This document shows positions 18,373-27,243 of a stretch of DNA of 64,000 bases, in pieces. Source of the stretch: Chryseobacterium paludis (GTDB taxonomy: Bacteria; Bacteroidota; Bacteroidia; Flavobacteriales; Weeksellaceae); NCBI RefSeq assembly GCF_025403485.1, contig NZ_CP099966.1, forward strand, positions 3,323,001-3,387,000. The letters are read 5' to 3'. Below the pieces are notes generated by a model. The model was not told where the DNA came from, made no database searches, and saw nothing but the letters and a program-made list of their open reading frames with translations. A program made the position numbers and the translations under genes. Position 1 is the stretch's first letter; each line of letters opens with the position of its first letter.

Positions 18373-20550
18373 ATGAAAAAAGTAATTATTGGAGCAGCTT
18401 TATTATCTACAGTGATCGTATTTGCTCAGGAAAAAGACTCTACAAAATCTAAAGATATCGAAGAAGTCGTTGTTAGTGGAAAATATTATCAAAAATATAA
18501 ATTAAACGAAGTTTCCGGGTCACTAAGGATACAAACACCGATTCTAGAACTACCCCAGAATGTTCAATCTATCAGCTCACAAGTGCTTGCCGATCAGATT
18601 ACATTGAATATGTCCGAAGGAATTGTAAGGAATGTAAGTGGAGCAAGAAAAGTAGAACATTGGGATAACGTATATTCGAATGTGTTTATGAGAGGAGCGA
18701 GTATCGCTACTTACATGAATGGAATGAACGTTTCGTCAACCTGGGGTCCAATCAATCCTGATGCTTCAATAATTGACAGAATAGAGTTTGTAAAAGGACC
18801 TGCTGGGTTTATGGGATCAATGGGAGATCCTGCCGGGTTTTATAATGTGGTTACTAAAAAGCCAACAGGTAAGTTTGCAAATAATGTAAGATTTACAACA
18901 GGAAGCTATAATCTTTTTAGAGGTGAAGCAGATTTAGATGGAGTACTTGTTAAAAATGGTGTTTTAGATTATCGCTTGAATTTAATGGGTAGTACAAATG
19001 GATCATGGACAGAGAATGACAAAACAAAAAAAATAATTGTTGCCCCATCCATTACTTTCAGACCAACAAAAACAACAACTTTAACTGCCCAATACAATTA
19101 TCAGTTTCTTAAGTTTTCTCAGCCTGGGGCTTATTTAATGTCCAAGGATGGCTATGCTTCATTAGGAGTCCATACTAACTTTAATGACAAAAATTTTAAA
19201 GAAACCGAAGTAAAAGATCAGAGCTTATTTTTAAGTCTAGACCAAAAATTGTTCAAAGACTGGGTTTGGAGTACCCAATATGCTTATATGGATATGAATT
19301 ATGATGGCGGTTCTTGGTGGGGTACTTTTGATCCCCAGAACAGCAGTCTATTCAATAGAACTGTAAGCAATTGGCAAGCAGTTGGAAAAAACCACATATT
19401 TCAAACTTACTTAAGAGGTAGCTTGAAAACTGGAAATGCTACTCATAAAATTATTGCAGGGTTTGATTATGGAGATAGAAAATATAACGCAGATTTCTCT
19501 GGATATTCAAAAGTTGTAAATGGAGAAGAGACTGCAATTTATCCTATTAATATTCATAACCCACAGTATGGAGTAAACCCATCACTACTTCCTCCATCAG
19601 ATTTTTACAGCTTAAACACAGCTGCACCTTTCTATAATGATCAAGGAGTAAAATACACCTCCTATTACGCTCAAGATCAAATAGAAATGTTCAACAATAA
19701 ATTACGTGTTACAGTTGCTGGAAGATATACTAGTGGAAGAACATTTGCAGGATATCCTAACTTAGGTCCAATAGAACCAGATAAAGCAGGTGAATTTACT
19801 CCAAGAGTTGGTGTAAGCTATTCAATCAAAGAAGACTTTTCAGTTTATGGTGTTTATGACAAAACTTTCGTTCCTCAATCTGCAAGACAATATTCTGCAA
19901 CTGATCCTAAAGGAGATCCCCTTACTACACCTTTCAGAGGACAAAATCTAGAAGTCGGTTTAAAAAAAGACTGGTTTGGAGGTAAATGGAATTCAACTTT
20001 TGCATTATATGAAATAAGAAGACAAAATATTTTCACTTCTGATGCAGCACATCCTAATACTGGATTTTCTGTTGCAACAGGTGAGCAAAGAGCAAGAGGA
20101 TTTGAGGCCGATATTAAAGGACAAATTGTTAAAGGATTAAATGTTGTTATCAATTATGCTTATACAGACGCAAAAACTGTTAAAGATAATGTTCTTACAA
20201 GAATCGGTCAGCAATCTCCCGGGAATGCAAAGAATGTACAAAACACCTGGCTAAGTTATAGATTTGAAAATGGTAATTTAAAAGGATTTGGTCTTTCTGC
20301 GGGATATCAATATCAAGGAGGAAGACAATCTTGGTTTGGAACAAGTGCAGCACTTGATCAAAGCTTAGAAGATTACTTTGACACAAATTTCGGCATTTCC
20401 TATGCAGCCAAAAAATTCGATGTGAATTTGTTGTTGAACAATGCATTAAATAGAAAATTATATAGTGGCTATAGATCAGATGACGGTTCGTATGCCTGGA
20501 TATACAATGCGCCTAGAAACTGGAGATTATCAATAGGATACAAATTTTAA
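18373..20550 (+). CDS. TonB-dependent siderophore receptor 2
   Basis: 725 residues. Signal peptide MKKVIIGAALLSTVIVFAQ, then DIEEVVVSGKYYQK as a TonB-box-like segment, a plug with RIQTPILELPQNVQSIS, VFMRGASIATYMNGM, IDRIEFVKGPAGFMGSMG and GFYNVVTKKPTG, and a barrel ending LSIGYKF. The LPQ-hvQSIS pattern is typical of ferrichrome/pyoverdine-type siderophore receptors. It follows receptor 1 after 36 bases and ends in a strong palindromic terminator, beyond which the first PepSY gene starts only a few bases later. Confidence 0.9.
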   Translation: MKKVIIGAALLSTVIVFAQEKDSTKSKDIEEVVVSGKYYQKYKLNEVSGSLRIQTPILELPQNVQSISSQVLADQITLNMSEGIVRNVSGARKVEHWDNVYSNVFMRGASIATYMNGMNVSSTWGPINPDASIIDRIEFVKGPAGFMGSMGDPAGFYNVVTKKPTGKFANNVRFTTGSYNLFRGEADLDGVLVKNGVLDYRLNLMGSTNGSWTENDKTKKIIVAPSITFRPTKTTTLTAQYNYQFLKFSQPGAYLMSKDGYASLGVHTNFNDKNFKETEVKDQSLFLSLDQKLFKDWVWSTQYAYMDMNYDGGSWWGTFDPQNSSLFNRTVSNWQAVGKNHIFQTYLRGSLKTGNATHKIIAGFDYGDRKYNADFSGYSKVVNGEETAIYPINIHNPQYGVNPSLLPPSDFYSLNTAAPFYNDQGVKYTSYYAQDQIEMFNNKLRVTVAGRYTSGRTFAGYPNLGPIEPDKAGEFTPRVGVSYSIKEDFSVYGVYDKTFVPQSARQYSATDPKGDPLTTPFRGQNLEVGLKKDWFGGKWNSTFALYEIRRQNIFTSDAAHPNTGFSVATGEQRARGFEADIKGQIVKGLNVVINYAYTDAKTVKDNVLTRIGQQSPGNAKNVQNTWLSYRFENGNLKGFGLSAGYQYQGGRQSWFGTSAALDQSLEDYFDTNFGISYAAKKFDVNLLLNNALNRKLYSGYRSDDGSYAWIYNAPRNWRLSIGYKF

Positions 20551-20557
20551 ATACATA

Positions 20558-20589
20558 AAAATTAGCTGAGAATTCTCAGCTAATTTTTT
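20558..20589 (+). terminator. Terminator after siderophore receptor 2
   Basis: Stem AAAATTAGCTGAG (20558-20570) with CTCAGCTAATTTT (20575-20587), loop AATT, then Ts. It ends 4 bases before the PepSY-TM gene at 20593, so read-through or a second promoter would be needed to express that gene. Confidence 0.85.
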
Positions 20590-20592
20590 ACT

Positions 20593-21795
20593 ATGCATAA
20601 GAAACATCACCATAAAAAGAAAAGACCAGCCACAAAAAAATGGTCAGCCAAGCTACACTTGTGGTTTGGATTGTCTGTTGGTATGATTGTATTTATCGTT
20701 TCATTATCAGGAACGTTATATGTTTTTAAAGATGAGATTCAAAATGTTCTTCGGAAAGATGCTATTGAGCTCAAAAAAGAAACTATTACATCACAACCTT
20801 TATCTGTTGAACTTCTTCGTGAAAAAATAACCTTAGAACTTAATGAAAAATATCCTCTGAGTTCGATTGAAATCCCTTTGGATAAAAGTAAATCTTACGG
20901 TTTTTTATATTATAAAAAAAACAAAAAGGGCTGGAATTATTTTCAGGAAGTTCTTATCAACAAACAGGTTTATGCCAATCAATATACAGGGGAAATTTTA
21001 GCGATCTATGATGAGAAATATGATTTCTTTACGATTTTAAAATACATTCACTGGGGCCTTCTTCTAAAGGCCGACTGGGGAGCTTATGTAGTTGGAATAC
21101 CTGTCGTTATTTTTATTATTATGTTGATCACAGGAATTATCCTATGGTGGCCACAAAATAAAAAAGCCAGAAAAGGACGTTTTTGGTTCAACTGGAAAGA
21201 TGTAAAAACATGGAAACGGAAAAACTATGATCTCCATAATGTCCTGGGCTTTTACGCATCATTTATAGCTCTGTTATTAAGTGTTACAGGAATCTATTTC
21301 ACTTATCCATACGTTAAAAATGTCTTTAATTTCACATTATCTGGTTCATTTGAGTTGCCAAAAGAAAAAGAGCTTAAATCTCCTGATTCTCTATTGGGAA
21401 AAAACATTTCGGTTTTTGATCTGGCTGCTCATGAAACAAGGAAATTATACCCCACATCTTCGAGCTTCAGATTTCCATTGAATGGAAAAAACAAAAAAGG
21501 AAAAGACTTGAAAAACATTCCTGTTACTGTCTATCAGAAAGACGGAAGGTTTAGTGAAAGGAACATATTGATCTTCGATAAATACTCAGGAAAACTATTG
21601 GCAAACAAACCTCATCAGAATTTAAGTACTGCTGAAAAATATTCCAATGCAAATTATGATATCCACACAGGATCTTATTTTGGATTGGTTGGTAAAATTA
21701 TCTGGTTCATTGCCGGTCTAATTTGCACGTCATTACCGGTTACCGGATTCCTGGTATGGTGGGGAAAAAGAAAAAAACAAGGGAAAAAAATATAA
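20593..21795 (+). CDS. PepSY-TM inner-membrane protein, siderophore-reductase-like, copy 1
   Basis: 400 residues. A His/Lys-rich start (MHKKHHHKKKRP) is followed by KWSAKLHLWFGL and membrane helix 1, a PepSY-type periplasmic segment, a central helix (VVGIPVVIFIIMLITGIILWW), the conserved DLHNVLGFYAS helix, and a last helix before VWWGKRKK. Histidines in IHWGLLL, DLHNVLGF and YDIHTGS are conserved in the PepSY-associated TM family. FoxB, a structurally studied member, is a haem-containing inner-membrane siderophore reductase; with receptors on both sides, release of iron from imported siderophore is the likely role (inference). Its stop TAA overlaps the next ATG (TAATG). Confidence 0.85.
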   Translation: MHKKHHHKKKRPATKKWSAKLHLWFGLSVGMIVFIVSLSGTLYVFKDEIQNVLRKDAIELKKETITSQPLSVELLREKITLELNEKYPLSSIEIPLDKSKSYGFLYYKKNKKGWNYFQEVLINKQVYANQYTGEILAIYDEKYDFFTILKYIHWGLLLKADWGAYVVGIPVVIFIIMLITGIILWWPQNKKARKGRFWFNWKDVKTWKRKNYDLHNVLGFYASFIALLLSVTGIYFTYPYVKNVFNFTLSGSFELPKEKELKSPDSLLGKNISVFDLAAHETRKLYPTSSSFRFPLNGKNKKGKDLKNIPVTVYQKDGRFSERNILIFDKYSGKLLANKPHQNLSTAEKYSNANYDIHTGSYFGLVGKIIWFIAGLICTSLPVTGFLVWWGKRKKQGKKI

Positions 21796-23912
21796 TGAAA
21801 AAAGCTATTTTATCAGTAGCGTGTCTAGGAACTGTAACAGTTTTTGCTCAGGTTAAAGATACATTACAAACTAAGAATGTAGAAGAAGTCGTACTGACTG
21901 CCTCAAGAAAGAAAGAAAACATTAAAGAGGTACCAAGTTCTATTACCATCGTTGGCGAAAAACAAGTTCAGTCTCAATTAACGGTCAACTCGGATATTAC
22001 AAGTATTCTTCAATATACCGTTCCGAGTTTGGGAACAAGTTCGGGACAAACTTCCAACTCAGGGCAAACCCTTAGGGGACGTCAGGTTTTGGTTCTTATC
22101 GATGGAATTCCTCAGTCTACACCATTAAGAAATGGAGCAAGAGATTTACGGTCAATTGATCCCTCAGTTATTGAAAGAATTGAGGTCATTAAAGGTGCTT
22201 CATCCATTTATGGAAACGGAGCTGATGGTGGTATCATTAACTATATAACCAAAAGAAGCAAATCAGATCAGAAGATTTCAGGTATTTCTCAGCTCGGTAT
22301 TACAGGTCAGCCGTATGGAGGAACATTAGGATTCAGAGCAAGCCAGCTTTTATCTGGTAAAATCACTGACAAATTCGATTATGTAGCCTCTTTAGCCTAC
22401 GAAAGAACGGGCTATATGAAAGATGCAGATGGTGTTACTTTAAGCCCAACATACAGCACCGCTAAAATGAACAATTACAATGGCATGTTGAAATTGGGTT
22501 ATAATCTTAATCAAAATCAAAGAATCGAGGCCTCATACATTGGTTATGCTTCAAAATCTGATCTCAATTTAGGTTTAAAAACAGGGAAATATGGAGTAAC
22601 ACCTACCATTGGTGAAGGCAGAGGTTTAGGCCTGGAAACAACACCACAGGGAACTCCTAGAAACCATAATTATAAATTAAGTTACGACAATAAAAATCTC
22701 TTCACCGGAACGGCATTAAATGTAAATTTCTATTATCAGGACTTTAGAACAGTATATGGATACAGTGATACATTCCTGAACGGAGGTCAGTCCAATGTTA
22801 TTTCACAGAAAAAAGGTGCAAGAATAAATCTGGACACTCAATTATGGAATGCCCCCAATTCTCAGGGAGAAGTCATTTACGGAGTAGATATACTTAATGA
22901 TAAGACTGTACAAAAGTTAGAAGATGGCCGTTATTGGACACCAGATATGAGTATGACCAATATTGCTCCTTTTGCATTAATTAAAATTGATCTGTTAAAA
23001 AAGATAACCATAAAGGGAGGACTTCGTTATGAAAATATAAAAGTAAAAGTTGGAGATTTCAATACCCTTTCATCGATCAAAAGCGATGGAACTTTCACGC
23101 AAAGTATTTTCGTAACTGGTGGAGATCTAAAATACAATGCTTTAGTAGGAAATATTGGAATCCGTTATAATATTGAAAACTATCTTAATTTATTTGGCAG
23201 CTTTTCTCAGGCCTACTCCATCAATGAGTTGGGAAGAATTTTAAGAACTTCTACACAGGGAACCATACAAAACCTTGAAACAAAACCTATTATCGTAAAC
23301 AACTACGAATTTGGAGCAACCGGTCAGATCTCAAAATGGATCAATTATGAAATTACTTCATATGTGAGTACTTCAAAACTGGGAGCATCATTTGTTCAGA
23401 GCCCGGATAGAGCCCTAACAATTCAAAGATCTCCTGAAGTAGTATATGGCGTAGAAGGATTTTTACATTTTACACCTACAAAATGGATCAATTTCGGAGG
23501 TAGCTACAGTTGGATGGAAGGAATTACTTCCATAAAAAATGATGGAGATTATTCGGCAAAAATCAATAACAGCAGAATTTCAGCACCAAAGGTTTTAGCT
23601 TATGTTCAGGTAAGACCAACACAATCTCTTTCAATAGGCCTTGATATGTTGCATTCTTTTCAGCAGGATCGATTTGAGCCCAATTCAAAAACAGGATTGT
23701 ATGCTTATGGAGAAGGAAAAGTTGCGGAATACACCGTATTCAACCTAAGATCCAGCTACGAAGTTAACAATAACTGGAAGGTTTCTTTAGGTGTTGAAAA
23801 CCTTTTTAACAAGATGTATCAGCCTGCCATTGCATGGTGGTCAGCACGAGACAGTGAATTTATCAACTCACTAGGAATGAGAGGAACGTTCATGATTGAA
23901 TATAAATTTTAA
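21795..23912 (+). CDS. TonB-dependent receptor 3, siderophore/catecholate type
   Basis: 705 residues from the ATG that overlaps the previous stop by one base; a longer open frame back to 21723 lies inside the upstream gene and is rejected. Signal peptide MKKAILSVACLGTVTVFAQ, then NVEEVVLTASRKKENIKEVP (TonB box and plug start), VLIDGIPQSTPL, PSVIERIEVIKGASSIYGNG and a barrel ending FMIEYKF. The plug style resembles FepA/CirA-like and enterobactin-type receptors. The TAATG junction shows translational coupling with the PepSY-TM protein, so receptor and reductase are made together. Confidence 0.88.
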   Translation: MKKAILSVACLGTVTVFAQVKDTLQTKNVEEVVLTASRKKENIKEVPSSITIVGEKQVQSQLTVNSDITSILQYTVPSLGTSSGQTSNSGQTLRGRQVLVLIDGIPQSTPLRNGARDLRSIDPSVIERIEVIKGASSIYGNGADGGIINYITKRSKSDQKISGISQLGITGQPYGGTLGFRASQLLSGKITDKFDYVASLAYERTGYMKDADGVTLSPTYSTAKMNNYNGMLKLGYNLNQNQRIEASYIGYASKSDLNLGLKTGKYGVTPTIGEGRGLGLETTPQGTPRNHNYKLSYDNKNLFTGTALNVNFYYQDFRTVYGYSDTFLNGGQSNVISQKKGARINLDTQLWNAPNSQGEVIYGVDILNDKTVQKLEDGRYWTPDMSMTNIAPFALIKIDLLKKITIKGGLRYENIKVKVGDFNTLSSIKSDGTFTQSIFVTGGDLKYNALVGNIGIRYNIENYLNLFGSFSQAYSINELGRILRTSTQGTIQNLETKPIIVNNYEFGATGQISKWINYEITSYVSTSKLGASFVQSPDRALTIQRSPEVVYGVEGFLHFTPTKWINFGGSYSWMEGITSIKNDGDYSAKINNSRISAPKVLAYVQVRPTQSLSIGLDMLHSFQQDRFEPNSKTGLYAYGEGKVAEYTVFNLRSSYEVNNNWKVSLGVENLFNKMYQPAIAWWSARDSEFINSLGMRGTFMIEYKF

Positions 23913-23936
23913 TTAAACTAAATAAAAAGATAAACA

Positions 23937-23944
23937 TATCTTTG
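23937..23944 (+). promoter_or_regulatory. Predicted -7 element of PepSY-TM copy 2
   Basis: TATCTTTG fits TAnnTTTG and lies 19 bases before the ATG at 23964. It also forms the right arm of a small palindrome AAAGATA-aaca-TATCTTT. Confidence 0.45.
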
Positions 23945-23963
23945 TCAGACTTTCTATTACGAT

Positions 23964-25172
23964 ATGAAGAAAAAACATCACCATAAAAAGCCGGGATTCT
24001 TTAAAAAATGGTCAGCTAAACTGCATTTGTGGTTTGGTTTAGGTATTGGATTCTTAATTTTCATTATTTCTATTACCGGAGCATTATATGTTTTTAAAGA
24101 TGAAATTGAAAACGTTACGAGAAAAGATGTTATTTACCATAACGAGCAAAATATTGATCAAAAACAAATTCTTCCTATCCGAGTTCTTGAAAGATCCGTC
24201 ACACAGCAGGTAAAGGAAAAATATCCTGTTCATTGGGTGAATATTCCAATCGATAAAAAAATGTCATATGTTTTCTATTGGTACGAACACGATCCAAAAG
24301 CCTGGAATTATTTTGATGAATTTCCCGTTTATAAAGCGGCATATGTAAATCCTTACAATGGAAAAGTTTTGAGGACCTACGATGAAAAAAATGGGTTCTT
24401 TCAAATTGTAAAAATGATCCATTGGAGCTTTTTATTGAAGCAAGACTGGGGAACTTATGTGGTTGGAATTCCTGTTATTATATTCGTTATCATGTTGATC
24501 ACCGGAATTGTGCTGTGGTGGCCTAAAAATAAAGCGGCAAGAAAACAACGTTTTTCTTTCAAATGGAAAAATATTAAAAGCTGGAAAAGAAAGAACTATG
24601 ACCTCCACAACGTGCTAGGTTTCTATGCCTCCATCTTTGCTCTGGTATTCTCTATTACAGGATTGTTTTATGCATTTTTTGTTGTTCAGGCAGCAATGTA
24701 TGTGATCTTCTCAGGTGGAAATACTGTTTATCCGGATTTCTCTAATATCAAGACCAAGGCTCCTATAGAATTAAGAACAGAAGGCACTTTAGATAAAATT
24801 AGCAATACGGTTAAGCAAAAGTATCCTGATTCCTTTGGTTTTGCAATCGATCTTGGACATGAACATATGGACGACCATGAGCATCCTAATTTTGAAGTTT
24901 ATGTAAAACACCTTTCGTATTCTTACCATAAAAGCAGCAGTTTGATTTTTGATGAAAATTCTGGTGAACTCCTTCACACTCACGATCCTAAAGACAAAAA
25001 TTTTGGAGAAAAGACAGTGGGCGCGAATTATGATATTCACGTTGGATCTATTTTAGGGCTTCCTACGAAGATCATTGCCTTTATTGTAAGCCTCATATGT
25101 GCCTCATTACCAGTGACTGGATTCTTAGTTTGGTGGGGAAGAAGAAAAAAGAAAACACCAAAAACAGCTTAA
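23964..25172 (+). CDS. PepSY-TM inner-membrane protein, siderophore-reductase-like, copy 2
   Basis: 402 residues, clearly paralogous to the protein at 20593: same His/Lys-rich start (MKKKHHHKKPGF), WSAKLHLWFGLGIGF, VVGIPVIIFVIMLITGIVLWW, DLHNVLGFYAS, YDIHVGSILGL and C-terminal VWWGRRKKK. It differs by a His-rich periplasmic stretch (DLGHEHMDDHEHP) that could bind metal. The two copies bracket receptor 3, consistent with duplication of a receptor-reductase unit in which each reductase serves a different siderophore (inference). Confidence 0.85.
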   Translation: MKKKHHHKKPGFFKKWSAKLHLWFGLGIGFLIFIISITGALYVFKDEIENVTRKDVIYHNEQNIDQKQILPIRVLERSVTQQVKEKYPVHWVNIPIDKKMSYVFYWYEHDPKAWNYFDEFPVYKAAYVNPYNGKVLRTYDEKNGFFQIVKMIHWSFLLKQDWGTYVVGIPVIIFVIMLITGIVLWWPKNKAARKQRFSFKWKNIKSWKRKNYDLHNVLGFYASIFALVFSITGLFYAFFVVQAAMYVIFSGGNTVYPDFSNIKTKAPIELRTEGTLDKISNTVKQKYPDSFGFAIDLGHEHMDDHEHPNFEVYVKHLSYSYHKSSSLIFDENSGELLHTHDPKDKNFGEKTVGANYDIHVGSILGLPTKIIAFIVSLICASLPVTGFLVWWGRRKKKTPKTA

Positions 25173-25258
25173 AAACTTTTTTTAATAAATTCTTTGTTAA
25201 TAATCCATTAATACAATCTTTTTTATAATTTTAACCCTTTAGAATTATAAAAATAGAA

Positions 25259-26227
25259 ATGTCATTAATAGATTTATCAAAACATGTTGCCCTAGGAATT
25301 GACATAGGGGGAACCACTACAAAATTTGGAGTGGTCAACCACCGAGGTGAGGTTCTTGAAAAAGGAAACCTTAGAACGGACGAGTATGAGAAAGTTGAAG
25401 ATTTTATCGATGCTTTATATGAGAAAGTTCACCCCTTAGTTGAAAAGTACGGCAATGAAAAGAACTTCGATGGAATTGGAGTTGGCGCTCCCAATGGGAA
25501 CTATTATACAGGAACCATAGAGCAGGCACCCAACTTACCATGGAAAGGAGTAATTCCTTTTGGTGAATTGATGAAAAACAAATTCAATATGCCGTGTACT
25601 GTTACCAATGATGCTAATGCAGCAGCATTTGGTGAAATGCTTTTCGGAGCAGCACGCGGAATGAAGGATTTCATCATGATCACTTTAGGAACAGGAGTAG
25701 GAAGCGGAATTGTTGCGAGTGGAAAATTAATCTACGGACATGATGGTTTTGCTGGAGAACTGGGACACACTATTGTAAAACCAGGAGGAAGAAAACATTG
25801 GAGTACGGGTTCTGAAGGATGTTTAGAAGCGTATGCTTCTGCAACCGGAATTGCCATTACTGCTAAGAAAATGAGGGCAGAATTCCCTGAATCTATGCTT
25901 AGCCAGTACCCAGAGGAAGCTATTAATTCGAAAACAGTTCATGAATGTGCTTTAAAAGGAGATCCAATTGCTATTGAAGTCTTCAGATATACAGGGCAGA
26001 AATTAGGGGAAGCATTAGCTAACTTTGTGATGTTCTCTTCTCCGGAAGCTATTCTTTTATTTGGTGGCGTTATCAAAGCAGGAGATTTTATCTTAAAGCC
26101 TACAAAACTTCATATGGAAAGAAACCTTCTTCCGATCTTTAGAAATAAAGTAAAACTTGTTTTCAGTGAACTTGATGAAGCAGATGCTGCTATTTTAGGA
26201 GCAAGTGCTTTGGTTTGGGAAAAATAA
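25259..26227 (+). CDS. ROK-family sugar kinase, glucokinase-like
   Basis: 322 residues. The phosphate-1 loop GIDIGGTTTKFGVV, the sugar-binding VTNDANAAAFGEMLFGAARG, ITLGTGVGSGIV and GHDGFAGELGHTIV segments mark an ATP-dependent hexose kinase of the ROK family, most likely phosphorylating glucose or a similar hexose. The ROK zinc motif is incomplete: the usual CxCGxxGC reads WSTGSEGC, so only the last cysteine remains. There is no N-terminal DNA-binding domain, so it is a kinase and not a ROK repressor. Monocistronic with its own terminator. Confidence 0.88.
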   Translation: MSLIDLSKHVALGIDIGGTTTKFGVVNHRGEVLEKGNLRTDEYEKVEDFIDALYEKVHPLVEKYGNEKNFDGIGVGAPNGNYYTGTIEQAPNLPWKGVIPFGELMKNKFNMPCTVTNDANAAAFGEMLFGAARGMKDFIMITLGTGVGSGIVASGKLIYGHDGFAGELGHTIVKPGGRKHWSTGSEGCLEAYASATGIAITAKKMRAEFPESMLSQYPEEAINSKTVHECALKGDPIAIEVFRYTGQKLGEALANFVMFSSPEAILLFGGVIKAGDFILKPTKLHMERNLLPIFRNKVKLVFSELDEADAAILGASALVWEK

Positions 26228-26249
26228 CTGAATTCTATTTAAATATATT

Positions 26250-26276
26250 AAAGCATCCAAAAGGATGCTTTTTTTT
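26250..26276 (+). terminator. Intrinsic terminator of the ROK kinase gene
   Basis: AAAGCATCC (26250-26258) with GGATGCTTT (26263-26271), loop AAAA, followed by Ts. Confidence 0.9.
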
Positions 26277-26280
26277 GCCC

Positions 26281-26395
26281 ACGGATTTACACGGAATTAC
26301 ACGGATGTTTTAGTGCTCGCAGATTTTGGTGATGCTGCAGATGTTTGTGTTTATTATTTGTGTTCATTCGTGAAAAACATTTGTGTTATTTGTTT
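26281..26395. repeat. Dispersed-type intergenic repeat with 9-base ACACGGATT-like period
   Basis: The 395-base gap between the ROK gene and msrA begins with CACGGATTTACACGGAAT and a further ACACGGATG, three copies at a nine-base step. It continues into a degenerate tract of TTTGTG words (TTTGTGTT, ATTTGTGTTCATTCGTG, ATTTGTGTTATTTG). Sequences of this kind recur between genes in many flavobacterial genomes. It contains no credible ORF. Only one copy is in the window, so dispersal is prior knowledge, not seen here. Confidence 0.55.
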
Positions 26396-26529
26396 TTAAA
26401 CTCAAAAAGTATGTTTCGAGAGAGTCTCAGCCTACAGATATAATAACTACTGAAGGTCAAACGTCATTATTTCTATTCGTAAAATATTCTATTTTTTCGT
26501 CGATAAAAGGAGAAAAATTCAGGTATAAA

Positions 26530-26622
26530 ATGAAAAAGTTTTTCCTATTTTTGATTAGTTTTTCACTCATTTCCTTCAACGGATAAGAGAAGAAAAACAA
26601 CGAACAAAATAATTAATCTAAA
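26530..26622 (+). pseudogene. Relict secretion signal in frame with msrA, interrupted by two TAA codons
   Basis: ATG at 26530 opens MKKFFLFLISFSLISFNG, a convincing signal peptide, then TAA (26584-26586). The same frame continues EKKNNEQNN, a second TAA (26614-26616), SK and the msrA ATG at 26623. The distance from ATG to ATG is exactly 31 codons. If each TAA were CAA (Gln), one continuous secreted MsrA precursor would be read. I interpret this as an exported MsrA that has lost its signal by two nonsense changes; alternatively it is a short leader peptide. The longer frame from 26383 that ends here is judged spurious. Confidence 0.5.
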
Positions 26623-27183
26623 ATGGATAAAAATAATTTAGAACAGATCACTTTTGGAGGCGGATGCTTCTGGTGTGTGGAAAGCTGTTTCAATATGCTG
26701 AAGGGTGTTGAATCTGCTGTTTCAGGATATTCCGGAGGACACAAAGACAATCCAACTTATGAAGAAGTATGTACCGGAGAAACGGGTCATGCAGAAGTCG
26801 TACAGATCACTTATGATCCAAGCTTAATTTCCTATGAGCAATTAATGGATGTTTTCTTCTTCCTTCATGATCCAACTCAGTTAAACAGGCAGGGAAATGA
26901 TATCGGAACACAATACCGGTCAGTTATTTATTATAAGGATGATGGTGAAAAAGCAAAGGCGGAAGAAGCGATCAAGGCATCTCAGGAATCAGAAAGATGG
27001 TCTGGAGAATATGTAACAGAATTAACGAAATTCGACACATTTTGGCCGGCAGAACAATATCATCAGGGATATTACAATGAAAACCCTACCCAACCTTATT
27101 GCAGTGCTGTGGTGGGCCCTAAAATTCAGAAATTCAAAAAACATTTTGGAGAATTGAAGATGTTGACTGTCGATTCAGAATAA
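26623..27183 (+). CDS. msrA: Peptide-methionine (S)-S-oxide reductase MsrA
   Basis: 186 residues; reduces the S-epimer of methionine sulfoxide in proteins. The catalytic motif GGGCFWCVE has C15 and C18, followed by GVESAVSGYSGG and FFFLHDPTQLNRQGNDIGTQYRS, EQYHQGYY, and a C-terminal cysteine in TQPYCSAVVGP, all diagnostic of MsrA. No MsrB domain is fused. As it stands the protein starts at the catalytic domain and would be cytosolic; the upstream in-frame relict suggests its ancestor was exported. Confidence 0.95.
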   Translation: MDKNNLEQITFGGGCFWCVESCFNMLKGVESAVSGYSGGHKDNPTYEEVCTGETGHAEVVQITYDPSLISYEQLMDVFFFLHDPTQLNRQGNDIGTQYRSVIYYKDDGEKAKAEEAIKASQESERWSGEYVTELTKFDTFWPAEQYHQGYYNENPTQPYCSAVVGPKIQKFKKHFGELKMLTVDSE

Positions 27184-27188
27184 AAAAT

Positions 27189-27216
27189 AAAGCGAAGATC
27201 TCTCTTCGCTTTTTTG
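27189..27216 (+). terminator. Intrinsic terminator of msrA
   Basis: AAAGCGAAGA (27189-27198) with TCTTCGCTTT (27203-27212), loop TCTC, followed by Ts. It separates msrA from the convergent susD. Confidence 0.9.
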
Positions 27217-27243
27217 CTTAAAAATAATCTGATATGAAGAAAC

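Noticed and set aside
26383..26586. 67-residue open frame ending in MKKFFLFLISFSLISFNG
   Set aside because: The upstream two-thirds lies in repeat-like DNA and has no protein character; only the final signal-peptide part is meaningful and is treated as a relict of msrA.
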